Positions 9,742-18,116 of a DNA stretch of 64,000 bases are shown here, piece after piece. The DNA comes from Corynebacterium sp. ES2730-CONJ. Its GTDB lineage: Bacteria; Actinomycetota; Actinomycetes; Mycobacteriales; Mycobacteriaceae. The position numbers and the translations under genes were made by a program. Within the stretch, counting starts at the first letter, position 1. Every line of letters begins with the position of its first letter. The stretch covers positions 1 to 64,000 of the forward strand of contig NZ_JANUXZ010000001.1 in NCBI RefSeq assembly GCF_024834055.1, read 5' to 3'. The notes beneath the pieces were generated by a model. It did no database searches, was not told where the DNA came from, and saw nothing but the letters and a program-made list of their open reading frames with translations.

Positions 9742-9851
9742 TACTTTATGGTGGCAAAACACCTTCTGCAATCGCTAAAATAACCACCATGTGATTTATC
9801 ATATAGGAAGAAAGCGCAGTAATCGGTGGGCAGACGTAGAAGGATGTATTG

Positions 9852-10724
9852 ATGGCTGATAATGGTCTTTTCCAGACCCCGGACCGCACGGTCGGTCTCA
9901 CCGGACGCCCATTACGCCATATTCCAGAACCGGCCGCGCTCGACAAGCACGGCCCAGCTACTATTATCTCGATGTGTAACCAAAAGGGTGGCGTGGGAAA
10001 AACGACCTCCACCATCAATCTCGGCGCTTGTCTTGCTGAGGCGGGACGTCGAGTACTCTTAGTCGATCTCGACCCGCAAGGAGCGCTATCCGCGGGTCTG
10101 GGGGTCCCTCACGATGAGTTGGATCTCACCGTGTATAATCTTTTGGTAGATCACAGCGTCAGCATCCACGGCGCTATTCATTCAACTGGGGTACCCGGTC
10201 TTGATCTAGTGCCCGCAAATATTGATCTCTCTGCTGCTGAAATTCAGTTGGTCAACGAGGTTGGCCGCGAGCAAACCCTAGCTCGTGCGCTCAGGCCGGT
10301 CATGAAAGATTACGACTATATTCTCCTTGATTGTCAGCCCTCCCTAGGATTACTGACTGTCAATGCCTTGGCCTGTTCCCACGGGGTCATCATTCCCATG
10401 GAGTGCGAGTATTTTTCCCTCCGCGGTCTAGCTTTATTAACTGACACTGTGGAAAAAGTTCGTGATCGTCTCAATTTCGATCTGGATATTGTTGGTATCT
10501 TGGTCACAATGTTTGATCGGCGCACCACCCATGCGAGAGAAGTGATGTCGCGAGTGGTGGAAGTATTTGACGACAAGGTATTTGACACGGTGATTACTCG
10601 CACGGTGCGCTTCCCTGAGACATCTGTTGCTGGAGAACCGATCACCACGTGGGCTCCATCGTCGGCTGGCGCTGCCCAATACCGCCAATTGGCTCGTGAG
10701 GTTATCGAGCGCACACACGGTTAA
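9852..10724 (+). CDS. ParA family ATPase (Rv1708-like)
   Basis: A 290-residue P-loop ATPase of the ParA/Soj family. A tail of about 38 residues precedes the deviant Walker A motif CNQKGGVGKTTSTINL; the DLDPQG (A') and YDYILLDCQPSLGLLTVNAL (B) motifs follow. The location just before scpA is conserved in actinobacteria and suggests a role in nucleoid organisation rather than plasmid partition; there is no adjacent parB. AGAAGG precedes the ATG at 9852, which is preferred to TTG 9849. The 110-bp gap upstream contains an inverted repeat ATGGTGG/CCACCAT and possibly a promoter. Confidence 0.9.
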   Translation: MADNGLFQTPDRTVGLTGRPLRHIPEPAALDKHGPATIISMCNQKGGVGKTTSTINLGACLAEAGRRVLLVDLDPQGALSAGLGVPHDELDLTVYNLLVDHSVSIHGAIHSTGVPGLDLVPANIDLSAAEIQLVNEVGREQTLARALRPVMKDYDYILLDCQPSLGLLTVNALACSHGVIIPMECEYFSLRGLALLTDTVEKVRDRLNFDLDIVGILVTMFDRRTTHAREVMSRVVEVFDDKVFDTVITRTVRFPETSVAGEPITTWAPSSAGAAQYRQLAREVIERTHG

Positions 10725-11531
10725 ATGCCTACAATTCCGCATCGTGCGGTGCAGCCTGAGATTACTGGCTTCCGCATAGTGTTAAATAACTTCGAAGGCC
10801 CCTTTGATTTGCTTCTGCAGCTCATTAGCGCCAAGAAGATGGATATTACCGATATCGCTTTGGCCACAGTGACAGATGATTTTGTAGAGTACACCAAGCA
10901 GCTCGGTGAATTTTCTGGTCTCGATGAGGTCACCGAATTTCTAGTTGTTGCGGCGACCCTCCTGGATCTCAAGGCAGCTCGACTACTGCCGCGTGGTCAG
11001 GTGGAAGAAGATATTGAATACCTCGAGCTTAGAGATCTTTTATTTGCTCGCTTACTGCAATATCAGGCCTATCAGAAGGTAGCCGAAGAATTGCGGCAGT
11101 GGCAGCGCCAAGCCCAGTTGTCTTATCCCCATGCCCTGAGTATGGATCCTCAATTCGTCGATCTCTTAGCACCAGTCAACCTAGGTCATACGAGGGAGAG
11201 CTTCGCGGAGTTCGCGGCAAGTGTATTCCGGCCGAAACCTGCTGAGGAGGTCGCTACAGCGCATATTCACCATGTGAGCGTTTCAGTACCTGAGCAAGCA
11301 GGCACGGTTCTTCAGATCTTGCACGAGTATGGCCCACACCAGTGGGTTAACTTTTCTACTTTTGCCGATTCCCGCAGCATCATAGTGGTGGGTAGGTTTC
11401 TTGCGCTTTTGGAGTTGTACAAGGCACGTGCCATCCTCATGGAGCAGGACGAGCCGCTAGAAGATCTGCGGATTTCCTGGACTGGGCTGGATGTTGATCC
11501 CGCAGTGGTGGCGGCCAGTACGTGGGAATGA
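10725..11531 (+). CDS. scpA: Segregation and condensation protein A
   Basis: A 268-residue kleisin that bridges SMC heads with ScpB. The N-terminal signature FRIVLNNFEGPFDLLLQLISAKKMDITDI-type region (residues 15-44) and the conserved DEVTEFLVVAATLLDLKA segment are present, and the C-terminal winged-helix region ends the protein. It starts directly after the parA stop. Its partner scpB lies about 6 kb downstream instead of adjacent, because biotin genes and an antiporter have been inserted. Its stop overlaps an in-frame ATG of the next open frame (ATGA). Confidence 0.93.
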   Translation: MPTIPHRAVQPEITGFRIVLNNFEGPFDLLLQLISAKKMDITDIALATVTDDFVEYTKQLGEFSGLDEVTEFLVVAATLLDLKAARLLPRGQVEEDIEYLELRDLLFARLLQYQAYQKVAEELRQWQRQAQLSYPHALSMDPQFVDLLAPVNLGHTRESFAEFAASVFRPKPAEEVATAHIHHVSVSVPEQAGTVLQILHEYGPHQWVNFSTFADSRSIIVVGRFLALLELYKARAILMEQDEPLEDLRISWTGLDVDPAVVAASTWE

Positions 11532-11540
11532 GCAGCGACA

Positions 11541-11568
11541 TTGATTCAGGCGTGCAGACAGTTACTAT
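11541..11568 (+). promoter_or_regulatory. Candidate promoter for the BioD-like gene
   Basis: TTGATT (11541-11546) and TACTAT (11563-11568) are separated by 16 bases and lie about 30 bases upstream of the ATG at 11600, which itself has a GAAAGAGGGG ribosome binding site. This suggests an independent promoter just after scpA. It is read from consensus only. Confidence 0.4.
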
Positions 11569-11599
11569 AAGAGGGGTACAGGAAAGAGGGGCTACGATA

Positions 11600-12199
11600 A
11601 TGCCAGCACTTGTGGTTTCGGGCCTAGCTTCTGGGGTAGGCAAAACAACGGCAGCAGCCGCTATCGTTAAGGTACTCAAGGACCGCGGCGAAGACGTTAT
11701 ACCTGCAAAGGTTGCCGCGTTGAGCGCTTGGACCCCCGATATTGGCACCATTGAGAGACTCACCGGGATTAAAGGCAAAGATTTTTCCCAAGACCCCGAT
11801 CCCATCGCCTCAGTGCGCGAACTAATCGATGCTGGTAAGACTGTGGTGGTCGAGGGCTCCGGTGGCCTCGATGTTGAGCTCTTTGGGGCAAAGACCATTG
11901 CCCATATCGCTGCGGATCTTAATGCCCCGCTCATCGTAGTTTCCGGAATGGATGAGCAGGCCGTAAAGATAGCTTTGCGGGCCGTCGATTTTGCTACCGC
12001 TTGTGGCGCTACGGTGGGTGGTCTTTTGGGTGGCAAACTTCCCCTTGGGGCTGATTTGAAGACGCGCCTGATTCTGATGGATGCTGTGGCGCGTACGGGT
12101 GTGCCTTTTTTGGGGAGTCTGCAGGACGGAATCGGGTCTTTAGGGCCCGACGCTTTCGCGGAGGCTACCCGGACTATTTACTTGCCGAGTGACTTTTAG
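11600..12199 (+). CDS. BioD-like P-loop protein (dethiobiotin synthetase paralogue)
   Basis: A 199-residue protein of the AAA_26/BioD fold. The P-loop is GLASGVGKTT (canonical BioD has G-T-x-T-G-V-G-K-T), and a VVEGSGGLDVELF segment corresponds to the EGAGG motif of BioD. The KPVQTG segment that binds substrate in BioD is replaced by PAKVAALSAWTPD, so true dethiobiotin synthesis is doubtful; it may be a paralogue with another substrate. A complete bioD lies 3 kb downstream. The start at 11600 is chosen from its ribosome binding site; ATG 11528, overlapping scpA, would add 24 residues. Its 3' end overlaps the convergent transporter by 26 bases. Confidence 0.7.
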   Translation: MPALVVSGLASGVGKTTAAAAIVKVLKDRGEDVIPAKVAALSAWTPDIGTIERLTGIKGKDFSQDPDPIASVRELIDAGKTVVVEGSGGLDVELFGAKTIAHIAADLNAPLIVVSGMDEQAVKIALRAVDFATACGATVGGLLGGKLPLGADLKTRLILMDAVARTGVPFLGSLQDGIGSLGPDAFAEATRTIYLPSDF

Positions 12200-13661
12200 G
12201 TTGAGAACGCGTTGCGACTAATGTCAGAGCGCCGACGACCAGACCTGTGACTGCGCAGCCTAAGAAGTAGCGAATCTCTGCCTCAGCACTGCTGGGGTCG
12301 TAGAATCGCGAAATTGTCCCCGCCAAGGCGGTGCCTATAGCAAGGGTAAGGAAAAAGAGCGCTGAGAACTGAGTGCGAAAAGCATTGGGTGCGTGAGCTG
12401 CGGTCGCGGCCATCCCTATTGGTCCGCAGAAAAGTTCACCCATAGCTGCGATCCAGATAGCAAAGACCACGGCGATGAGAGGGGTGCTATTTGCCGTACC
12501 ACCCGCATGAGGTATGAAAACCAAAAAACTCAGAGCTGTGATCATGACTCCGATGGATAGTTTATTGGCAGAGGAGGGAGCTCGGTTACCGAGTCGGGCG
12601 AATATATAGGTCACAGGAGCGGAGAAGACGATAACAAATAGTGGGTTGAGCGATTGGGTCCACGCTGCTGGCACTATGAACCCAAGGAAGCTGCGATTGA
12701 GTCGAATATCGGAGTACACTGCGAGAACCCCATAAGTTTGGTTCATCATCGCCCAGAAGCACACCGAGGCTATAAAAATTGGAACGAACCTCCACACCTG
12801 TGTGCGCTCAGATTCGCTTACCTGAGCTGAGCGCAGGACGGTAACAAAGAGAACCACGGCCACTGAGGCAGTAGCTGCAAGCAGAAGCACAGCAAGGTGG
12901 TGTGGATTGATACTTCCTCGTGAAGCCAGTCCGACGAGGACGGCGAGAAGAGCTAGAGCTCCAGCTATAACTGGAAGCGCGGTGCGAAGAGAGTAGGGTT
13001 GAGCGGGGTACATTACCTTTGTGCGTGCAGCGTTATTGAGACGAGTGAGCATGAGAGTGCGCAGGAGAAGGTAGATCCCCATACCAATAAACATAAGAAG
13101 AGCCGCTGCCAAGAAGCCAAGGTGGAATCCCCATGTCAGCGCGAGCCATCCCGTTAGGAGAGGACCGAGAACCGCTGCGACTTGAATACCGAGATAAAAA
13201 AATTGAAAACCTACCTCGCGATCCGAGTCTGAGTCAGAACTGTATACAGCGCCCAGGATGGTGATAGCGGCGGTTTTGAGCAATCCAGAACCTAAGGCGA
13301 TAAGACTTAACCCGAGGGCGAGTCCTAGTACTGGGTGGATGAGGGATAGTATAAGGTGTCCCAGGCACAATATGGTTGCTCCGCCTAGGAGAGTTTTTTC
13401 GGGACCGAGTAGATGATCGGATATCCATCCGCCCGCAAAGGTACAGAGATAGACCAAAGCCCCGTAGGCGCCTATGAGCGCAGTCGCGTGCGCCTTGTCT
13501 ATGCCTAGTCCTCCCTCACCGGCCGAGTAGTACAGGTAGTAGGCGAGGATAGCTTGCATGCCGTAGAAGCTGAAACGCTCCCAGGCTTCAATGCTGACCA
13601 CACTCACGGTGGCTAGGGGATGACGCGGACTCGTTCTTGAACGCTGTTTAATCGAGGTCAT
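12174..13661 (-). CDS. POT/PTR-family proton-coupled peptide transporter
   Basis: A 495-residue major-facilitator protein with about 12-14 membrane segments. The ExxERF signature of proton-dependent oligopeptide transporters is present (SIEAWERFSFYGMQAILAYYL), followed by GGWISDHLLG in the first loop. POT proteins import di-/tripeptides or related small molecules with protons. It is divergent from bioA, and an inverted repeat matching a second copy in the bioA promoter lies in its first codons, so biotin-linked regulation is plausible and the true substrate may be a biotin precursor or analogue. The start at ATG 13661 keeps the HPLAT segment before the signature; GTG 13679 is an alternative. 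Confidence 0.85.
   Translation of the reverse strand: MTSIKQRSRTSPRHPLATVSVVSIEAWERFSFYGMQAILAYYLYYSAGEGGLGIDKAHATALIGAYGALVYLCTFAGGWISDHLLGPEKTLLGGATILCLGHLILSLIHPVLGLALGLSLIALGSGLLKTAAITILGAVYSSDSDSDREVGFQFFYLGIQVAAVLGPLLTGWLALTWGFHLGFLAAALLMFIGMGIYLLLRTLMLTRLNNAARTKVMYPAQPYSLRTALPVIAGALALLAVLVGLASRGSINPHHLAVLLLAATASVAVVLFVTVLRSAQVSESERTQVWRFVPIFIASVCFWAMMNQTYGVLAVYSDIRLNRSFLGFIVPAAWTQSLNPLFVIVFSAPVTYIFARLGNRAPSSANKLSIGVMITALSFLVFIPHAGGTANSTPLIAVVFAIWIAAMGELFCGPIGMAATAAHAPNAFRTQFSALFFLTLAIGTALAGTISRFYDPSSAEAEIRYFLGCAVTGLVVGALTLVATRSQPKSHSASK
13637..13651. promoter_or_regulatory. BioQ-like operator, copy 1
   Basis: TTGAACGCTGTTTAA, an inverted repeat of the form TTGAAC-N3-GTTTAA. It lies inside the first ten codons of the POT transporter, just downstream of its likely transcription start. 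The actinobacterial biotin repressor BioQ (TetR family) is known to bind TGAAC-N3-GTTAC-type sites, and a near-identical copy sits 78 bp away in front of bioA. Confidence 0.6.
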
Positions 13662-13714
13662 AGTTGAAATTATCCACAATCAGCAAGCCTTAGGTGGCAT
13701 ATTCGCTCTTATTC

Positions 13715-13729
13715 TTGAACGGTGTTTAA
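13715..13729. promoter_or_regulatory. BioQ-like operator, copy 2, in the bioA promoter
   Basis: TTGAACGGTGTTTAA, identical to copy 1 except for the three-base spacer region. It overlaps a possible -10 element (TAAGAT, 13727-13732) and lies 30 bp before the bioA ATG, an ideal position for repression of bioAD. No BioQ or BirA gene is in the window. Confidence 0.65.
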
Positions 13730-13759
13730 GATAGGTTGCAGTCAAGGAATCGAGGAAAT

Positions 13760-15103
13760 ATGAACCTACCCACTGTTGCGCACCTCATCGAGAAGGACCA
13801 ACGCCATCTCTGGCACCCCTATAGTTCGAGTCCCGCACCCATAGACCCATATATCGTGAGCTCAGCCGCGGGAACGATCATTTCCCTGGCAACGGGGGAG
13901 CAGCTCATTGATGCCATGAGCTCGTGGTGGGCCGTAGCCCACGGACATAACCACCCCAGACTCGTCAGCGCAGCCACTACCCAAATCTCTCGGATGAGCC
14001 ACGTCATGTTCGGAGGTCTCAGTCACGAACCAGCTATCGACTGCGCCGCCAGCTTGGTGAAACTCCTATCTCGTTCGTGCCCTTTAAAAGACCCGGGTCT
14101 CGAAAAGGTATTCTTCTGCGATTCTGGTTCGGTCGCTGTGGAAGTAGCCATGAAAATGGCATTGCAATATCAGCGCGGTAAAAACCACCCAGAGCGCCAT
14201 CGTTTCCTCACATGGCGCCGCGGTTACCACGGGGACACCTTTGCGGCGATGTCAGTATGTGATCCCGATAATGGCATGCATTCCATGTGGAAGAGGATCA
14301 TCGCCGAGCATATATTCGCACCGCCACCACCACCGCGCGGCTCAGACTCACAGGAGATAGCCGAGTATCTCGACAAACTAGAGTCGCTGCTCGATAATTC
14401 GGTGGCTGGAATCATCATCGAGCCCAGGGTGCAAGGCGCAGGAGGCATGCGTTTTCATGACGACGAGGTTGTCCATGGTGTCCGAAAAATTTGCGACCGC
14501 CACGAGCTCGTCATGATCGCCGATGAGATCGCTACCGGCTTCGGACGAACCGGCACGCTCTTTGCCACCCTTAGCGCCGGAATTGTGCCCGATATTATCT
14601 GTTTGGGAAAGGCTCTCACGGGAGGATTCATGAGTCTAGCAGCAACGATCACCACCTCGGCGATAGCCCAGGTCATCTCAAGTCCCCAGGGTGGAGGGGC
14701 GCTGATGCACGGCCCTACTTTTATGGCGAATCCCTTAGCCTGCGCCGTAGCGAAAGAAGCAATACATATGATTGCGGAATCGTCGTGGACAGAGGCAGTA
14801 CAGCGCATTGAACACCAGCTTCAGATCCAGCTTCAGCCACTCGAGAGATACGACATCGTTGCAGATATCAGGGTTTTGGGAGCCATTGGTGTTGTCGAAC
14901 TCAAGGCACCAGTTGACATGGCTGAAGCCACCGCTATCGCCGTTAGCCACGGGGTATGGCTGAGACCATTCGGCACGCTGGTCTACACAATGCCGCCCTA
15001 TATCGCGACCGAAGCAGAAATAGCAAAGATCACCTCTGCCATCGACGCGTTGGTCTACAACGAAAATCAGCGCTACCGCAAGACCTACCTCACTAAGAAA
15101 TGA
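13760..15103 (+). CDS. bioA: Adenosylmethionine-8-amino-7-oxononanoate aminotransferase
   Basis: A 447-residue class III PLP aminotransferase converting KAPA to DAPA with SAM as amino donor in biotin synthesis. Features: RHLWHPYSS and AMSSWWAVAHGHNHP near the N-terminus, SGSVAVEVAMKMA, the IADEIATGFGRTG Asp motif, and the PLP lysine in LGKALTGGFMSL. GAGGAAA precedes the ATG at 13760, so the in-frame start 24 bases upstream is rejected. It forms an operon with bioD ten bases downstream. bioF and bioB are not in the window. Confidence 0.95.
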   Translation: MNLPTVAHLIEKDQRHLWHPYSSSPAPIDPYIVSSAAGTIISLATGEQLIDAMSSWWAVAHGHNHPRLVSAATTQISRMSHVMFGGLSHEPAIDCAASLVKLLSRSCPLKDPGLEKVFFCDSGSVAVEVAMKMALQYQRGKNHPERHRFLTWRRGYHGDTFAAMSVCDPDNGMHSMWKRIIAEHIFAPPPPPRGSDSQEIAEYLDKLESLLDNSVAGIIIEPRVQGAGGMRFHDDEVVHGVRKICDRHELVMIADEIATGFGRTGTLFATLSAGIVPDIICLGKALTGGFMSLAATITTSAIAQVISSPQGGGALMHGPTFMANPLACAVAKEAIHMIAESSWTEAVQRIEHQLQIQLQPLERYDIVADIRVLGAIGVVELKAPVDMAEATAIAVSHGVWLRPFGTLVYTMPPYIATEAEIAKITSAIDALVYNENQRYRKTYLTKK

Positions 15104-15113
15104 CGGGAATAAC

Positions 15114-15785
15114 ATGAATATCCTTGCCATCACAGGAACCAACACTGGGGTCGGCAAAACCATTGCCACCGCTGCACTCGCCGTCGAATATCGACATGCG
15201 GGCTATGACGTCCGAGTGGTAAAACCCGTCCAAACCGGGGAGCCCGAAGGATCGGGCGATATTTTCACCATCGCGCAGCTTAGCGGAGTGAAAGCAGTGG
15301 AGTGTATTCGCTATCCAGAGCCACTTTCTCCACATCTAGCGGCCCGGCGCGCCGGGCAACCCGCTCTAAGCGTTGCCGAAATGGCCCATCATATCTCCAC
15401 TATAGAACTCGGGCATCCAGGAGTGATCCTCGTAGAAGGGGCGGGCGGTTTGCTGGTGCGCTACAACGACACTGAGTCCTTCGCTGACCTCATCGCAGCG
15501 CTCAATGCCAAAGTGGTGGTGGTCACTAGCTTAGGACTTGGTTCTCTCAACCTCGCTGAACTCACCGTTGAGGTGGCGAGGCTACGCGGCCTAGACGTGT
15601 GCGGTTTGATTGGAGGCGAACTAGCCCCTCATCCTGATCTAGCTACCCGATTGAATCTCGAGGAACTCCCCATTCAGTGCGGGGTCCCACTCTTAGGAGT
15701 TCTACCATCAGCGATGGGTCAGATCGATGGGACGATCCCTCCGGGGTTGATTCGGTTGCCTGATAGTTGGGACACCGATTTGTAG
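15114..15785 (+). CDS. bioD: Dethiobiotin synthetase
   Basis: A 223-residue ATP-dependent carboxylase closing the ureido ring of dethiobiotin. The P-loop GTNTGVGKT (residues 7-15), the substrate segment KPVQTGEPEG and the EGAGGLLVRY motif are all canonical, in contrast to the paralogue at 11600. The ribosome binding site GGGAATAAC lies in the short bioA-bioD gap. It is expected to be co-regulated with bioA through the operator at 13715. Confidence 0.95.
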   Translation: MNILAITGTNTGVGKTIATAALAVEYRHAGYDVRVVKPVQTGEPEGSGDIFTIAQLSGVKAVECIRYPEPLSPHLAARRAGQPALSVAEMAHHISTIELGHPGVILVEGAGGLLVRYNDTESFADLIAALNAKVVVVTSLGLGSLNLAELTVEVARLRGLDVCGLIGGELAPHPDLATRLNLEELPIQCGVPLLGVLPSAMGQIDGTIPPGLIRLPDSWDTDL

Positions 15786-15857
15786 AATGGCCAAAGTCTG
15801 GAAAAGTAGAGGACACTAAAAGCCTTCAAAAAAACATTGTCGGGAAAGGATTGGTCT

Positions 15858-17462
15858 GTGCTCATTATGATCGCGGTCATCGCGCTAATCGGGGCCACGG
15901 TGGTGATGGTGGCCATCGGCGAACGCACAGGCCTACCATGGCCCGCCCTCTTGACCGTCGTCACAGGCGCAGCTATTCTCTTTCCCGGCATACCAACCGT
16001 AGAGATTCCACCGGATCTCATTCTGCCGATTTTCATCCCGCCGCTCCTGTGGGCCTTGGCTAGGCGCTCAAGTTGGGGGATGGTCAGACGCCAGTGGTTA
16101 GAAATCGCCCTACTGGCGGTGGTGCTCACTGTTGTCTCCTCAGTCGCAATCGGGATAAGCGCGTATGCTCTTATCCCGAGTCTATCCTTGGCCGGCGCTA
16201 TGATGATTGGTGCCGCGATCGCTCCCACGGATCCGGTAGCTGTAGATGCCGTAGCCAAACCCGCCGGCGTTCCCTACCGCATCAGTAATACCCTGCAGAA
16301 TGAAGGGCTCTTTAATGACGCCGCTTCGATCATGATCTTTTCTATGGCGCTGTCGGTGATTGTGGAGAAGAAATCCCCGAGCTGGTGGGAACCAATTCTT
16401 GCATTTATATACGGAGCCGGCGTTGCCGTCATTGTTGGGTTGATGATTGGATTCTCCTCGGCAAAATTCGTAAGCTGGGTGCAATCTTCCACTGCTCGAA
16501 ACGCGCTCACCTGGACCATACCGTTTGCCACCTACCTGGTCGCGGATGCGCTCGGGGCATCTGGGGTGGTAGCGATTGTGGTAGCTGCAGTGGAATACAA
16601 TTCCAAAGTTGAAATCAATGCTCAAGACCGACTCTCGGGTACATCTTTTTGGCAAACGGTGGAGTTTCTTTTCACCGGTGTAGCCTTCGGTCTCATTGGC
16701 ACCACCGTCCGCCGAGCTATCTCAGAGATGGGCTCGGGACTGCTCGAAGCGGTACTCGTGGGAGTGGCGCTCTCGGTTGTCGCCATTGTCGTGAGAATGA
16801 GTTTTCTCTTAGTTATTTATAGGTTCAATACCACTGGTAAACGTAAGACTGCCTCGCCCCTGCGCCTCCAGGAAGTTCTTCTTCTGACTTTTGCTGGTAT
16901 GCGCGGGCTGGTAACTCTCACCCTTGTCTTGTCCATTCCATCGTCAACCTATTTTAAGCTCTATCATGAGCTCCCCGTCATCGTCCTTGTGGTTTTAATT
17001 ATGACCATGGTGATCCCGGGCCTAGCGCTTCCCGCACTCATGAAAAAGCTCAACTTAGACGCAGATCCCGATGCTTTTGGCGACCGAACCCGCACCGAGC
17101 TCGCCAGTCGTGCCCGCAAAGCTGCCCGAGGGGTCATCGACGCTCACGCTAAAGATCTACCGCAAGATCGTCTTGAGCTTGTCATGCAGCGCTTTGAAGA
17201 ATTTATTCATTACGAGGACGATGCAGTGGTGGACCCAAAGACTCTCAGGGATCACGCCCGCAAAGAAGCTACCCAAATGGCTCAGATCAACCTTGAGGCG
17301 CTACGAGCAGCGCAGCAGGAACTTTTGGCCGCCCGTAATGAAACCAAGGTTGATCCGGTTATCCTGGACGAGGTCCTCTACGACGTCGACCAACAGATTC
17401 TAGGTATCGTCCGGGGCATCGAACTCCGCAATTCAACGTGGGACGATTCGAGCGAGCGGTAA
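15858..17462 (+). CDS. Na+/H+ antiporter, CPA1 family
   Basis: About 534 residues with 11-12 membrane segments in the first 410 residues and a cytoplasmic helical tail of about 120 residues. The ion-binding signature APTDPVAVDAV and the ENEGLFNDA-type motif (LQNEGLFNDAAS) mark the NhaP/Nhe family, which exchanges Na+ or K+ for protons across the plasma membrane. AAAGGA lies seven bases before GTG 15858, so this start is preferred to TTG 15837, which has no ribosome binding site. The gene separates the biotin block from scpB, which follows after ten bases. Confidence 0.88.
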   Translation: MLIMIAVIALIGATVVMVAIGERTGLPWPALLTVVTGAAILFPGIPTVEIPPDLILPIFIPPLLWALARRSSWGMVRRQWLEIALLAVVLTVVSSVAIGISAYALIPSLSLAGAMMIGAAIAPTDPVAVDAVAKPAGVPYRISNTLQNEGLFNDAASIMIFSMALSVIVEKKSPSWWEPILAFIYGAGVAVIVGLMIGFSSAKFVSWVQSSTARNALTWTIPFATYLVADALGASGVVAIVVAAVEYNSKVEINAQDRLSGTSFWQTVEFLFTGVAFGLIGTTVRRAISEMGSGLLEAVLVGVALSVVAIVVRMSFLLVIYRFNTTGKRKTASPLRLQEVLLLTFAGMRGLVTLTLVLSIPSSTYFKLYHELPVIVLVVLIMTMVIPGLALPALMKKLNLDADPDAFGDRTRTELASRARKAARGVIDAHAKDLPQDRLELVMQRFEEFIHYEDDAVVDPKTLRDHARKEATQMAQINLEALRAAQQELLAARNETKVDPVILDEVLYDVDQQILGIVRGIELRNSTWDDSSER

Positions 17463-17472
17463 GGACGATAAA

Positions 17473-18024
17473 ATGAATCCGCTATCCGCTCTGCGATCAC
17501 AGATCGAATCCATCTTGCTCGTCTCTGACTCCCCGATAACTGCGGGAGCTCTCGCGGCCGCACTAGCGCAACCTGAAAGCCACGTCAGCGCCACACTCAA
17601 AGAGATTAGCGCGGAATTTCATCAACGTGGTAGTGGTTTCGACTTGAGGGAAAGCTCGGAGGGGTGGAGGCTTTATACTCGTCGTGAGAATGCCGAGTGG
17701 GTGGAAAAATTTCTGCTGTACGGTTCGCAATCGAAACTATCACGGGCGGCGATGGAGACCCTCGCGATTATCGCTTATCGCCAGCCCGTAGCTCGTGCGC
17801 AGATCGCTGCCATTCGGGGAGTCAACGTCGACGGGGTCGTACGCACACTCACCCTGCGCGGTTTAATACGCGAGGCTGAAACGAAGGCGATCACTGGCGC
17901 CCAGCAGTATGAAACCACGGCTCTTTTTCTCGAGCTGCTGGGCATTGAGTCGCTCGAAGAATTGCCAGCTCTAGCACCTCTGCTCCCTGATATCGATAGT
18001 ATTGACGAGTTCGATCAACCCTAA
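17473..18024 (+). CDS. scpB: Segregation and condensation protein B
   Basis: A 183-residue protein of two winged-helix domains that binds ScpA and SMC. Conserved segments include QIESILLVSDSPIT and the SRAAMETLAIIAYRQPVARAQI-type motif, followed by RGVNVDGVVRTLTLRGLI. It is placed just before rluB and cmk as in other actinobacteria, but not next to scpA. Ribosome binding site AAGGACG. Confidence 0.93.
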   Translation: MNPLSALRSQIESILLVSDSPITAGALAAALAQPESHVSATLKEISAEFHQRGSGFDLRESSEGWRLYTRRENAEWVEKFLLYGSQSKLSRAAMETLAIIAYRQPVARAQIAAIRGVNVDGVVRTLTLRGLIREAETKAITGAQQYETTALFLELLGIESLEELPALAPLLPDIDSIDEFDQP

Positions 18025-18116
18025 GACTCGAGCTTTACTGTGGGAGGTGGTATTACCCGTGGCAGTAGACTAGGGTGGGAATGTTATTTGACACTTGTAC
18101 TGAAAGTAGGCGACAT

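Noticed and set aside
13661..13760. BirA-type biotin operator
   Set aside because: No TTGTAAACC/GGTTTACAA-like dyad; the repeats fit the BioQ form instead.
15787..15819. Ten-codon frame upstream of the antiporter as a regulatory leader peptide
   Set aside because: No ribosome binding site, no repeated codons and no attenuator hairpin.
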